From the NCBI GenBank assembly GCA_039621445.1, contig CP154955.1, positions 52,419,384 through 52,483,383 of the forward strand: DNA of 64,000 nt, written 5' to 3'. The notes below the pieces were generated by a model, which saw only the letters and a program-made list of their open reading frames with translations, made no database searches and had not been told where the DNA came from. The stretch comes from Euglena gracilis (lineage: Eukaryota; Euglenida; Euglenophyceae; Euglenales). Positions 20,235 through 32,993 of this stretch are shown in pieces (positions within the stretch are counted from its first letter, which is position 1; each line of letters begins with the position of its first letter). The translations under genes were made by a program, and so were the position numbers.

Positions 20235-22700
20235 TAAAAAAAATCATCAACGGGGGGTTATATCTGGCAGGGTGTATTTGGACGCTGTTTTTGTCTCGCT
20301 GATCTGTCCCATAAATTATGATTCTTTGCTGCATCTCTAAGTATTTTATGTCGAGCATAGTTCTTAAGCGGCCAAACTTGTATTCAAGCTTTTTTTTTTG
20401 GTTGCTGTGCACAAGCCACAAAAGCCACCAAAACCCCTAACCCCCCGTTTTGTGTGTGACAATTGCCAGAGCCAGGTGGTGTTCTGGAGGTAGGATGACA
20501 GGTCCACCCTTTTGCTTTGTTTCTGAAATTTTGCGGCATGTTGTGGAGGTTTTTGAAGTTGCAAAAGGAGTGACGGTTCACATACCACAAAAAAGTAGGT
20601 CAAATGGGCTGTTGGAGAACTCTGCCGCTGGTGGTTGATGAGGGGGATACAGAACACAGTCGGATTGCCAGAAGTTACCTGTCGAGTTGTTTGGCATGTT
20701 GTCCAAACAACCCCACTCACATTTACGACTGTGTGACACCCACACAACGGAAAAAAATGATGCTGATGTGCAGATTCGCGCAAATGGATGCATTTGCACA
20801 CACTGACCAAAAGCCTCCTATGTTTGGAGCTGGATAATGAATGTGATGAAATTGTGTTATTAGCTCCCGCGTATTCCTATGATGCTGGAGAAGGCTGGTC
20901 TTTTTGTAATATTTGAATTCAGGGAGGGGCAAAATATGCACCGTGCAGTTTTTGCAGGTTTTTGCAGTTTTCACATTTTGGGTTTTTTGCAGTTTTTTGC
21001 AGCTTTTTTTCTGAAAAAACTGCACACGTGCAGTTTTTTGCAGTTTTTTTTTTTGATTTCAGTTTTGCATTTTTTGGTGCTCTGCGCCTTGTTACGCTGG
21101 ATTATATTGTTTGAAGGGTGTTTCTCAAGAAAAAGTCTCTCTCAAAAAATCTCTTCGTGAGTTGTGTTGTCTACAGTAATCCCACCAGTTGTCTTGCCCC
21201 CAACTGTTTTGCCAACTGCCTTGCCTCTCGACACAACAGAAATTGTTGTAGCCACCATTTCAAAAAAACAGATTGTTTCGGTGACAACGCCACAATTTCT
21301 CCCCAACCAAAATCGCTCCATCTCCAACTTGTGCATGTGGTGACAGATGTCACGATGCTTATTTTGGCAGTCGTCATTTGCACACTCCTGAGCAGATTCA
21401 ACTAATTATTTTGGGATTCGGGGACTAAACCCACTTGCCAAAAAAAAACTGAACGTCCTGTTGTTTTTTTTTTTTTTTTGCAAATTTTGGTTGAAGTTGG
21501 AGTTTGCGAGATTCGTGGAGACGCAAAGGAGCACGAGCTCCTGTAGAAGATTGGGCCTTGTCCCAAGCATTGTGGCCAAATATCACACAAGCCAAATGCT
21601 TCAAAGAAGTCATTCTTATTTGCAAGAAATTCCCAGACCATTTGGCAATCCCCTAAAGACAGTATTCAAAGTTTGTGATGGTTGTTGTAGTTTTTTTTTT
21701 AGTTTTTTGCATCGTGACATGGGTGAAGTTCATCAGGTGATGGACCGAAAGTTCCAAAACTGAACATCCCATGCAAGAATTAAAAGCATAGAAACTTTCT
21801 GCATATGGGTGTGTGCATTAAATCCATATTTAGCTGTTTGGCACCTCCGTGGGCATGGCCGTCACAAGCTTTGGTGCAGGAAAACCAGTGTGAACCAGCA
21901 TCCAAACCAAACACATAACTTGTGTTTCAGTGCATGAAAACCCAGGTACAGTGTACCTTGATTGATTGCTTTCATTTTTATTGTCATCAGCTCCAAAGCT
22001 GTGCAAAAGTTAGGTGAATTAGGGCGTTCTCATGTGATTATAATTTACTTTGTTTTGCATATGCACACCATTTCAGCTTGTTTATTGTTATTTTTTTTGT
22101 TGATGTGCAGTTTTTTTGCAGTTTTTTGCAGTGCAGTTTTTGACCTGCCCGTGTGCAGTTTTTGCCCCCCCCCCTGTTGAATTCTACAATTATCTCGGAT
22201 GAAAGGATTTTCAAACATCTGCAGTAATGCCACACCCTCTAAATGGTATGTATTAAGTTGCACATCGGTTGGTGTGCGTAGATGCGCAGACCAACCAAAC
22301 ACGACATTTACATATTTGCACCGATCAAAATTTTACAAATATACCAATTTTGGCTGACATATGCAGCCCATTTACACAGTTGCGCAAATAATCGGTGTGC
22401 ACATTTTTCTTAAGGTATTTTCAGGCTTCCCTGTATTTTGGCTCAAAAGAGGCGTTGCAACTCTACGGTGGAAAAAATTGGGAATTTTTTTTGGGAAAAT
22501 TTTATTGGTTTCCAAAATTTCCCCTAATTTTTGTCAGGGCTGCATCATAAAAATTTAACCTAAAAATCGGCGTCTGTGACGTCGAAGCAGATTTCTTTGA
22601 TTGAAGCCCACATCTGCGATGAGCTGCAACAATTGTGCAGCACACTTTTGCTCCCCCTCTTGCAGGCTGTGTCAACCCATACTGCTCTGAATATGCAGTT
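20235..22700. other. No supported gene; contains TTTTTGCAG repeats
   Basis: TTTTTGCAG words are repeated at 20945-21050 and 22107-22162. A frame at 21174-21347 reads VIPPVVLPPTVLPTALPLD after a ctacag acceptor but has no donor and is not called. Degenerate TTGCGCA words typical of family P occur near 22270-22400. Otherwise featureless. Confidence 0.5.
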
Positions 22701-24040
22701 TCAGATTTGATCAGGGAGGGCCCTCAGGCCACCCCAAGTTGACCCTCAACCCCCCACCCCCAAGTTGACCAAAGGGCCGGTGCGAGAATCGACCATGTAG
22801 AAAGTCAATTATTTTTTTCCATATTTTGGGTGATGGGAATTTGTCCAAGGATGCGAGAAATACATTTTCTGTTGCCGGGGCAGACCTGCTGTTTGCCAAG
22901 CTTTTTCTCGAATTAGCCGTGCGTTCTCGGCAAAATTCGGGTCAGGCTGAATTTTCAGGCGGTGCCGATCTCACCCCGGGGGGGGGGGGGGGGGGTTGTA
23001 TGGGCGGCACTCTAAGTCACCAAGATGTGACCCAAAAGGTGGCTTGGCACTCTGCCAAGGCACTTCGGCGCCGCAGACACCAGAAAAAAGCCCACTTTTT
23101 GGCCCACGGCCAGTCAGGCACCGATCCCCCGGGGGGTGTAGTGGCTGCCTGCCAAGGCACTCCAAGAACCTCCCTGGGGTTAGCATGGTTTGACACGATG
23201 GTGACTTAGCACGACCAGTCAGCTCCCAATTCTTAAGCCACTCCGAACCCCCCCCCCACACCAAAACAGGGGGAGGGGAGGGGATCATGCTCATGATACT
23301 GCTCATCCTCGGGAGGGCAGCCACAGCCGTGTCCCATCAGCACACCCCTTCCTGAGGCCGCTCCGCACCAGCGCCACCGATTCGGGGGAACTCACCAGTG
23401 GGCTGCCTCGTCCCCGGTGATGATAAATCCCCAATGCAAAATGGATCAATGGAAAAAATACGCTTTTTTTATTTAATTGATTAAGTAATTAAATTGAGTT
23501 ATATTCATTTATTTTTGTTTTCCATATTTTCTTCTCAACGTGCCCAAAAAATGTTGAGAATTTCAGAAGAATGATGTCAGTGAATTTTCATCCTCTTAAA
23601 AAATATAGTGCACAACTTTCAGAAAAATATCTTAACTTTTCATTTCACTAAGCATATTCCAAAATATTCATACTAGAACTTCTTCATTTCTGCATTTGCA
23701 CTTTCTTTTTTCTGCTTCTTTTTTATTTTTTCTTGCTTTACTTTCTTTATTTTTACCTTTTTTTCATTTAACAATTTCATAATTATTCACAAGTCGACTC
23801 AGGGCATTTGGCAGTTCATTGTGACTGCCCGGGACGAAATGTTGCAATGGTACCAGGGTCTTATGTTGGGGGCTGTATTATTTGGTTTGCTTGTGTATCT
23901 TTTGTTTCTTTTTTTGCCTGGTTTGCCCATTTTTTTGCCCTTTTTCATTGTGGATTCTTTTTGAAGAACCCAGTGAAGGCAAACTGGTTCGTTTTTTTTG
24001 GATTCTTAACTACTAAACAAATGTCTGGTAATGAGCCTGG
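22700..24040. other. G/C-run block and AT-rich stretch, no gene seen
   Basis: 22720-23300 is C- and G-run rich, with GGCACTC and GGTGCCGAT words resembling the interior of the introner-like elements, but no clean ends. 23450-23790 is AT-rich without open coding-like frames. Confidence 0.5.
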
Positions 24041-24044
24041 GGGT

Positions 24045-24500
24045 AAACCACTGGGGGGGTATATTACCCAGTTGTGGGGGTAAGTACCCAGTTGTGGGGG
24101 GTAAGTATTGCCCAGTTGTGGGTAAACCAAACCGACCTTTTTTGGTGGGTTGGAAAAAACTGGATCGGAAAACCGGTGAAATGGCCGACGGGTGGTGAGC
24201 ATTGGCAAATGTGCGCAATTTGGGGAAAACAATGGGGGATGGGGAAATGTGGGTGATGCAAAATGGGGGATGCATGAACCCTGGGGGTAATGGGGGTAAG
24301 TTGGGGGGGGGGGGGGGGGGGGGGTTGAGGGGGGGTAAGTATTGAAGTGGGGGGGGGGGTGGGGGGGGGGTAAGTGTGGTGGGGCTTTTTAAGCCATCCA
24401 GGCCACCCAAAAAAAATTCGGCACTTCGCGCCGAGGTCCATTCCACCCAGCTGTGGGAAAAAGCACCACCCAAGGTGGGGGGTAAGTATTACCCAGTTCT
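24045..24500. repeat. GTAAGTATTGCCCAGTTGTGGGG tandem-like repeats and G runs
   Basis: Units of GTAAGTA plus CCCAGTTGTGGGG recur at 24045-24125 and again near 24295-24500. G runs of more than 20 bases (24302-24322) occur between them. Confidence 0.75.
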
Positions 24501-24534
24501 TGCCACAATGTCACCCATGTGTGGCCTGCCAGTG

Positions 24535-24642
24535 GCCTCGCTGGTGACCTCCGCCGGGGTGACCACCATCCCGGAGGCGGAGGCGGAGGAGGCCGCCCCG
24601 CCGCCCGCAAACTCTCAGCCTCATGGCCCGGCGGTTTAAACA
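24535..24642 (+). CDS. Weak candidate exon, acidic/alanine-rich
   Basis: The frame reads ASLVTSAGVTTIPEAEAEE, then AAPPPANSQPHGPAV, ending in a TAA. GC at third positions is high compared with the flanks. There is no certain acceptor and no known motif. It resembles the low-complexity style of 18092-18217. Confidence 0.25.
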
Positions 24643-25189
24643 GGTCGGGCAGGCCCACTCTCTCCGCAACGTGGTGTTCAGGCTGATTTTTAAGTGCCGA
24701 CCCCGCCCCGGGGAGGGGGGCCTGTCTGGGCAGGCACTCCAAGGCACCCGGATCCGACCCCCGGGGGGGGGGTGTCGGGCACATGGCCAAAAGCGGAAAA
24801 CTGGGAACTTGCCCAAGGCACCTCCGGCGCGGAAGGCACTGGAAGCCCAGAACAGGGCCATTTTCAGGCACATGTTGGCTTGGCGGAGGTGTGCAACAAA
24901 GCCCCTGACCGCTTTCGCCGCACGGTTCAAGCATAACATGAGTCCCATTCCACAAAAAAGCCCCACAGGAAGAACTGCCTAAAAATATTGAAATTTCTCA
25001 ACAAAAAGCAGGTCGACATCGGGGGGAAATTTAGGACGGTCTTTGAATCTTTGGACCCTCGCCAGGCTTCTGCTAAAGGGTTCGCAGTGGGGGGGAACCC
25101 CCCCAGGGGGATCTGCTAACAGGTCTAGCTGGTGAAAAAGGGTTTTCCAGTGACCGGCACCAACGACCACAATTTTTTTTGAACCCCAA

Positions 25190-25395
25190 ACTTGCCAAAA
25201 ATGGGGAAATATGCGGAGCGCATATTTTGCACATATTTCGCATATTCAGCTCATGTTTCACTTTTTGGGGCGGGGGCAAAAGAGTGCATTTTTCGCATAT
25301 TTTTGCGCATGTTTAGGGCAAACTATTTCCGGGGGTGTTCAGGCTTTTCCCCGTCGCATATATCACCCGTTCCCGCATATTTTCCGCGTAATTTG
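25190..25395. repeat. GCATATTT repeat block
   Basis: GCATATTTT, GCATATTCA and similar 8-12 base words recur through this segment. No coding sequence. Confidence 0.7.
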
Positions 25396-25507
25396 CCGGG
25401 TACCGACTGACGTCTTAGGGGTGACCACCTCCCGGCTGGGGGGGGGGGTCTTGAAAGAACTCCCGTCCCATGTCCCATGCCCTACATCCCCACCCCACCC
25501 CACCCCA

Positions 25508-25713
25508 CCAGACCACGTTGCGCCCCCGCCCACCGCACCTTTCTCATCACCGAGTGGTGGCGTCTGCTCTCCGCCCAGCCCCCCCCCCCCCTTCGGGGGT
25601 CCTACCAGAGGGCCCCCAGTCCGGCGGTGGGGGGGCTTGGCCCGCAAACCCTGGCCCCGGCGGGAACAGCTGTCTTTGGCATCACGGAGAGTGGCGGTGG
25701 TGCGGTCGATGTG

Positions 25714-25751
<38 letters not shown>

Positions 25752-25780
25752 TTGTTGTTTGGGGGGTGGCAGATATTTTT
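25508..25780 (+). other. Possible coding relic next to a CTG microsatellite
   Basis: A frame from 25508 contains HRTFLITEWWRLLSAQ and, after C runs, LAPAGTAVFGITESGGG. A (CTG)n/(TTG)n run follows at 25713-25757. Codon use is exon-like, but splice borders are unclear. Confidence 0.25.
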
Positions 25781-26431
25781 TTTTAAGTTTTGTGGGTTGG
25801 TCCGGGCCAAGCACCCCCCCGGGGGGGGAGGGGTCAGGTTGTAGTGGTGCCCCGCCAGAGGTGGGGTTTTCCTCTATTTTCAGCGCAAAGAACCAGTTTT
25901 TTTTCGACCCCAAAATTGACCCCAAAAGTGGGCCCCGAGCCCCCCCCCCGGCCCCAGGGGGTGGGTGGGTGGGTCCAAACCCCTTTCCCTGGGTCCTAAA
26001 AAACCTCAGGGGGTGAAGCTCCACGTTTGATCGGAGAGGGATTTCTTTTTGCCAGCTATGCTGAACCTTGGGCTGTAAGGAAATCCCGCCCATGCCAGTG
26101 GGTGGTAGGTTCGGGGCGGGGATCTGGGTCGGGGCCAGTTTCCAGAATTTCAAAATTCCAAATGTTTGTGTGGCTTAATTTGTCGTCCAAGGGGGGTTGG
26201 GGGGGTTATTTATATTGGGGGAGGGGTAAAGGTTGGGCATGGTCAAAATTGGTTGGACAAAAATAGGCCCAAATGTTTCCTCACCATTTTAAGGATTCTG
26301 CCCAATTTTTTCGCTCTCCCCGCCACAGGTTTTTTTTTTCAATGGACTGCTTTCTGGATCCAAAGCTCAACTCTCAAATTTGGAAAAAAACATCCCAAAT
26401 GCTGTTTTCTGGATGTATTCTGGTTTTCTTT

Positions 26432-26440
26432 ATATATATA

Positions 26441-26479
<39 letters not shown>

Positions 26480-26522
26480 GTGTGTATATATATACATATA
26501 TATGTATATATGTATATTCAAT
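26432..26522. repeat. TA dinucleotide microsatellite
   Basis: Near-continuous (TA)n with a few TATTA and TGTG breaks. Confidence 0.95.
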
Positions 26523-29260
26523 CTATTTAATTCTGGAAAGGAGGAAGGAACAGGTGCCAATGGGACGATGGCTCAGTGGAGCAGAACTCAGCATCATGTC
26601 TTCAAGTAGGAACCACCCAATTTTCCCCAGACCTATTTCCAACGGTTGGGTGCCCAGAATATTTCCGGACCAATTTAAGAAAAGTGCCCAAATTTTTCCA
26701 CAACCGATTTTGCCCAACCAATTTTATATATGACCAATCCCCCCCTGGTGAAGGATTGATCAAAATCATTTTACGGAATTGCCTTTTTTTGTGAAATACT
26801 GTTTTTATGATATTTTAGCTTAGTTGATGGTTTCAGGCTGAAAGAAGGAACCAGACAACTCATTAATGGTTGGTTTCCTTCCCGTTCTTTCTAGGATACC
26901 AATTTCTGGATTTTTTTTCACCCAGTGCCTTCTGTACTGCTGAATATCTCCATGTCAAAGTTCTATGGTGGGTGACGTGTCCGAGGTACTTACTTCATTT
27001 TCCTTCCTTGTTAAAATGAGGTTTTTCTGATAAAGATTAAGGCTGAAATGCCTTCCTCTCTTAGGATGAGGTCGCTCTCATTTGAGGGTCAGAACGATAC
27101 AATCATTAGTCACTGACCGACCTGGCGCCGAAGGCGCCGGAAAATTTTCCCCCCTTTACCCCTTTTATTAGAATAGAATAGAATTACCCCTTTTTATGTT
27201 TTTGGTCAAATTTCCTTTGGATCCCAGAGCGGCTGACCCCCCGGGGGGGGGCTATGACTGACAAAAAAAAGTGAAACCCCATATTATTGTTCTGTCTTGG
27301 TTAAAATGTCAAGGGCGGCTTCCAACGGGGGGCACCAATGGCGGCAGATGCTTCTGTTTTTGGGGGGGGCACGTCTTGCTCGTTCCCTCTGGGCCTCCAA
27401 CCTTCCCCCTCTTGCATGTCTGAAGACACCCACGGGGTGGCGCAGTGCCAGACGTGTTGTCTGACGGGCCAGGTCGCGACGTCTCCTCCCCACCTGTTGT
27501 GGCCAGATAAGGCGTCCCGTTTTTTTTAATTACCTTCCGAGAAGGACAAGGTGACACCGTGTGCTAATGGCATTTTTTCTAGGACATCATCCAGCGTTTT
27601 TCATTGAAGTACCGTGTCTTGGAAAGGTGTGTCATTGACACCCTCCCTGTGCAACGACAGAATCTTGGAGCAATGCAGTGTCTGGGACAAGGGCCTGTTA
27701 AATTTCCCAGTTGAAACATTCTGGTTTTTTTGTGGAGTTTGTTTCTGTTCAAATTATCCAACGTTGGCCGCCTTGAAATAGAGGAGACATTCGCAAAGGT
27801 ACGGAGGTGAATTCACTGGGTTTAACTGGGAGTAATCTGAGGGAGGTGATATACATTTTCAGTGGTAACAAGCATTTATCAACAATGCTTGAGTGTTTCA
27901 TAAAGCAGACGGACGGTGCCATTTCTATGCAAAAAAATTCATAGTTTAATTGCCAAAAAGAGCTGTGCAATGTCAAATTTCCGCTCAAATTGTACTCTTT
28001 CCCCCACACCCAACCCCTGTTTTGCAATGTATGTTTTTTAATGTTTTTTGGGGGGTTGATTTTTCATTTTCTTGCAGGGAATGAGTCTTCACTTGGAAGG
28101 CTGGACCTTCACTTGGAATCAAAACTTTTTCCAAATCGCCCACAAACTTGTCATTGTGGGCACACATATTTTGGACTCGCTAGTTCCGCAACGTATTGCG
28201 ACCTGGACCACAAACTGGATCTTCCGTTTGGTTTGCTTTCCGATGTCAGGTTTTTCTTGGGACGTGCCGCATCCGTCATTTTGTTTCTTCGGACAAGTGG
28301 GTACCCAAATGGTATCCGTTGGTCAATTCTTCTTCGGGTCAGCAAAGTCGGAGGAGAGCCGGCGCAATTTCTCAGGGGAAAATGGGGGGCGGAGGTTTCG
28401 CCGGGATGGCTGAAGTCCCTGGTTGGGGAAACGGTCCCCCACCCAGTGGGGGGGGGGGGGCAGTAGTTAATTGTTGCCATCGCTTTTGTTTGAAACCAGG
28501 CCCTCCCCCCCTGGGGGGTCGCAGATGGCTTTGAAAATTGGTTTGTTTTTGGCACTCAGTCGCACGACCACCCCCCGGTCAGGGGTTGTGTGAACCCAGT
28601 CGGTGGGCAAAAAGGGGGGGGGTGCACTTAAGGGCCCCCTGCCACAGCAGGTGGCAGCTTTGCCCTCCAGTCCCGGCGCTTGCTGACCTCCTCCGACCCA
28701 GTCGCCAATATTCCCGTTTCTGTCTGTCCGTGGTCCCCTGCCTGCCTTAACCTCCGCTCACGGTGCCGTCCACTATCCGGAGTCATCGCGGAAGAGTGAC
28801 GGGTGGGCGGGAATTGAAGTACGGCCATGTGACCAACTAAGAATTGTTGTCTTCGTCATGTACTCCATCGGCCAAACATCGCGGTCCATAAGAGACAGGG
28901 CTGCCCCTTCAGGCCTTGAGTGCTGGCCAAAGGCCGGTCTAGGCCTCGAACAGAATCGAATTAAATTTCGAAATTTCGAAATTAAATAAATTTTGAATGT
29001 TTTGATGTTGTTTGGACGATGGTCCAAGGAGACTACGAACCTTGTTCCTTGTTCCCCATGTGTCTTCCAGGAAAGATTTTGACTTTTGTCTTTTTCATGT
29101 GAGTTAAATGTGCCAGGACAAAATAATTTATTGCATTTAGGTCACCCCGCAAAAAAAAATAACGCCTTGGCCTTATTTTTGGGTCCGTTGCTGGAAACAG
29201 GAGGTCGGGGTAGTGCTACTGGGCACCCCCCCTCAAGCACTGACGGCCAGGGAGGTCCAC
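26523..29260. other. No supported gene; dispersed repeat fragments
   Basis: Contains a GGCGCCGAAGGCGCC palindrome (27124-27138), a degenerate copy of the family B end (28558-28622: CACGACCACCCCCCGGTCA), and a short copy of the family F repeat (about 28890-29010). A frame at 28072-28410 is open (LHLEGWTFTWNQNFFQIAH) but lacks codon bias and is not called. Confidence 0.5.
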
Positions 29261-29269
29261 ACCAGACGG

Positions 29270-29490
29270 GATTTATTTTTGCTGAGGACCGCCCTTTCAG
29301 GACCGCTCTTGGGCCTAATGGCTGGCCAATGGCCGGTCCAGGGGTCGAACCGGGTCAAAAATTAAGAAAAGAATTCGAAAATGCATTTTTGACGTTTTGC
29401 CAGAACGCACGTTTTCTGCAAGTTTGCCCCGTTTTCGCCAAAATGCGGCCGTTTTTTGGCCATTTTTTTTCCAGTGGAATTTTCATGGAA
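29270..29490. repeat. Family F dispersed repeat, copy 1
   Basis: A GGACCGC start, GGCCAATGGCCGGTCCAGGGG, GGTCGAACCGGGTC, TTTTTGACGTTTTG and TTTTTTCCAGTGG occur in this order. The same order with substitutions is found at 33390-33610, and a shorter version at 28890-29010. Confidence 0.7.
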
Positions 29491-29567
29491 TGCATTGGGA
29501 CTGAACATTCTCCCCCGCCCTGCCGAAGGCGCCATCCCCGAAAACAGCCAGTTTTAAGGTAAATTGG

Positions 29568-29670
29568 CTGGGTCGGCAGGGCTGGGAACCAAACCCTCCC
29601 GGGGGGGGGGGGGGGGGCTGCTATGGCCAGGTACCCCATAGCACAAGGCACCCGGGTTGGTAAACCGACA
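29568..29670. mobile_element. Possible short relative of the introner-like family
   Basis: Begins CAGGGCTGGGAACCAAACCC and ends AAACCGACATTCCCTG. Its interior CAGGTACCCCATAGCAC is close to the CAGGCACCCCATAGCACC found in the MYST insertion (6121-6139). No 8-bp duplication is visible, so the ends are not secure. Confidence 0.35.
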
Positions 29671-30434
29671 TTCCCTGGACACTGGGACTCCCTCTGGAGG
29701 TGTCTTGGAAGCGCTTTGGTGGAATGGCGGCACCGCGGCCCAGCTTTCCCCCCCTCGACGCTGCCCGCCCCGGGGGATCTCCGACAGGCGCTGGGATGAC
29801 AAGTGCGGTCAGTTTCTCACAATTGCTCGATTTTTTTCTTCAAAATAGCACCCCCCCCCCAAATAGAAGCGAGTGCGCGGAGAGCGGATGCTTTTCACGG
29901 CAGGGGTGTGTTTCTGTTTGGGCCCTGCGTGTGCGGTTTTCTGTTGTTTTTCTTTGTGAGTTCCATCAAAACGGGGTGGGTGCATGTAGCGGACCGTCGC
30001 TTTTGGCGGCTATGGGTATGGCTATGGTATGGCTATGGGTATGCTTTTCTTTGGACCCTGCGCTTGTCACGGCGGTCCTTAAGGGACGGGGAATCTTTTT
30101 TTAATTTCTTGAGGACCCCCCCCTCCGGTCAAAGGGACAGCCCAGCGCCGAACTGGAGCTGCCATAAACCAATTTTTTCCCCCCGATGTCGACCTGTTCT
30201 CGCCGAAAAATGCCAAATCTCTGTGTCCATTTTTGTGTGTATTTCTCACTGATGTTACTGAATGTGCTGGGACAGCGGAGTTTTTTTTTTGTTTCCTTAA
30301 GGACCTCCCTCGCGCTTGTAGCAGCCCCGCGCTTCCATCGGGGGGGGGGGGTCTCCCTCTTTGTCATGCCCCTCCACCCGGAGAAAATACACTAACCCCG
30401 GCCAAAAACGAACGGGGTTTTCCCCCCTTGGCCG

Positions 30435-30600
30435 CAGAGGGTCCGGATCTCCTCCCCTGTCACCCTGACCCTGACCCTTACACAGCTTTACGGGTCGGGG
30501 AGGGCGTTGAGCCTGCCAGGCTACCTTTTCCAATACAGCCCAAAGCCCATTCCCAGCCTCCAGAGCCTGTTGAATCGCTTCTTGGGGCCAACTTTTGGCT
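30435..30600 (+). CDS. Weak candidate exon
   Basis: After ggccgcag the frame reads EGPDLLPCHPDPDPYTALR, then VGEGVEPARLPFPIQ and PEPVESLLGANFW. It is open with reasonable codon use, but no clear donor follows and no domain is recognised. A CCCAGC-rich run lies at 30790-30880. Confidence 0.25.
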
Positions 30601-30949
30601 GTGGAGTTTTTTTTTTCCCCCCGCCAAATGATAACCCCCCAATGATGACCTCCCAACCTCTGAGTTGGGTGTCCAAATTCTAAACCCAGTTTTGTGTAGT
30701 GCTGAGCTCTTTACGTCCCTGATGGTGCCATGCCGCAGCAGTTGTTTGAGGCTTGTGCTGCCAGGGCAGACCTTCGGCCCGACCAGGCGGCCCAGCCCAG
30801 CCCAGCTCAATTTGGAAAAGCGGCGGAAGCGGCCCAGCCCGGCCTAGCGGTGGCGGCCCAACGACCCAGCCCAGCCCAGGCGCACAACTGGCCCTGGCCG
30901 CCCATATGGGGCGATAGCGGTCCCAAGGGCTTTATTTTAGGTCCCCAGT

Positions 30950-32978
30950 GATTTCCTTTGATTCCCCAACATTTTGGAGTTATTTTGAAATTTTCAAATT
31001 TTTCTGTAGTAAGTTTTGCTCTTATGTAGAGGAGCTCAGTGACCCCCCAAATAATTTTGCAGTGCCTTTAAGCTTTGCGTGTCCGGCCCGAATTGCTTTG
31101 CCCCCACCCTTTACAAGGAAGCAGCTAATGATAACAAATTTCATTTTGGTCAATGGGTCCATCAACGGTTTTGGGTATTGCCCAAATAATTTTGCAGGGG
31201 GTCTGGCCAAAAAGATTCATCCACTAGCTTTGCAGGGGGCAAAGTTTTTTGGGGGTTTATACCAGGGGTTATCATTGGGGGGGGTTAGAAAAGCATTTCT
31301 TAATTACATAATTACACGTATATCATTATTTTCATACATGTTTACATAATTATTTTCCACATCAAATCAACCATTCGACCGTTGCAAGTGTTAGACCCGA
31401 GAATCTGCCCAGGGGCGTTCGCGTGAAAGGACGTATGCTGTTAGGTTGCCGCCGGGTTGCAAGTCCCTGCCGGGGGGCGGTTCGGTTCCCCAAACTGGGC
31501 ATGAGGGGTGCCGGCTTAACCCAGGCGCCTGGAACTACACCCAGTCTCCAGTGTCCACCCCAACGCCCTCTCCACGTCCGCACTGGGGGAAGCCCGATGA
31601 TCCGAGGGCGCTGTGCCAGCTGGTGAGGGGCTATTTGTATTTCTTTGTGCTTGTGACAGACACAACGCATGGTTTGTGTGCAGTCTGCACTTCCCACATT
31701 TTGAGCACAGATATGATCCCGGCGTTTTTGTTTCCACAATGTTCTGTTTTTTTGCATTAATTTTTTTGTTATTTTTTGAGATTTCATTTTATACTAAACT
31801 TTAAAACTAAATTAGATTTTAAACTAAATTTCGTTTTATTAAATTACCGTTTGAATATATTTTGGTTAAAATAGCCTCTCTCTCCCTCTCCCTCTTGCGT
31901 GTCTGTGCAATGAAGTTCTGTTTTCAATTTATCCCATATTCTGATTTTTTTTTACATTATTACCTCATAATGGGTGGTGGTCACTCCATTCACAGGTCCC
32001 TCTGACCATGCCCTCAGGCACACAGGCACCCAGTTGCACCTCGGCTCTTAACACCGCAAACTCTGTATTATCTCTGTGCACGAAACACGTTTGCCATAAC
32101 CTTATGGGGGAGTTGGGAAGTATTGGGTTCAGGCTCGTGTTTAAAATAGACGAGAAATTGACTTTGGAACAACGTAGAAAAGCATGGTTTCACATCGCAT
32201 CCACCACATGCCACACGTGGTGGTGGTGGGTACATGATGATCACTGCGCATCACATGAGAACAACCACATGTGCAATCTTTTCAGCCGCGTTTCAGTAAA
32301 TTGCTTTTTTTAAATATGCCCCAAAAATGAATCTTTCTCATATCATCCACGTGGGCGGTGTGGAAGCATCCCTAATTGGGGTCCGAGGGTTCCTGAACAG
32401 GGCCAGGGTTGGCCGTGCGGGAACATCAAGTGCGCTTTGAACAGCAGCTCGTTTGACCCTGGGGGCAGGGCCCTTGGTCTGCGGAGGGGGAGGTGGGGTT
32501 CTCGATTGCCAGAATAGCAGTTGCCGAGTGGAGCTACCTGCCTTGGGGTGGAGCTGTCATTAACCCTGGCTGTATGGCTGTTGGGCAGCCCATGGCAGAC
32601 GACAGGTGACAGACTGCGGGAAGCCAGGCAAATGAGGCGCCCAACTTGGGCGACTTGTCTGTCCAGCTGCCTTCGGAAAGCCGGTTTTCTGACGGGATGT
32701 TGACTCCCACCCAGACCCCTCTCTCCTTGGAGGTCCCCAGCGATTGATTGGTTTTCCGGCTTCGGCAACCCAATCTCGCCTGCTCATCGTCATCATCATC
32801 ATCATCATCATACCTCATCGCCCTGCTTGCTTGCTGGTTCGCCAGTCTGTCAGAGTCAACCCCCAACGGTGCCCCCCAGCCGGTGGGCCAATATGCGTGC
32901 CAATGCGCCGGGATAGTCTGCAGGGGGGTGGGGGTAGTGGACCTAGCCTGAACCCCAAACCCTAAACCAGGGCCTGAC
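30950..32978. other. Mostly featureless; ATC microsatellite
   Basis: Apart from the candidate at 31525-31622, this stretch holds AT-rich sequence (31300-31370, 31780-31870) and an (ATC)n run at 32786-32810. I see nothing else supportable. Confidence 0.5.
31525..31622 (+). CDS. Weak candidate exon with strong donor
   Basis: Acceptor ttaacccag and a consensus donor gtgagg bound 98 nt. The frame reads WNYTQSPVSTPTPSPRPHW, then GKPDDPRALCQL. No known domain. Confidence 0.35.
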
Positions 32979-32993
32979 CAAGATTGGCAGCTT

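Noticed and set aside
25602-26153. Reverse-strand frame with polyglutamine
   Set aside because: The glutamines come from the CTG microsatellite, and the remainder is proline/glycine from C and G runs.
26553-26620. tRNA-derived SINE (TGGCTCAGTGG box A)
   Set aside because: No acceptable B box at the right distance and no repeat copy elsewhere in the window.
28072-28466. Long open frame after a ttgcag acceptor
   Set aside because: Open in two frames without codon bias, and no donor or domain supports either.
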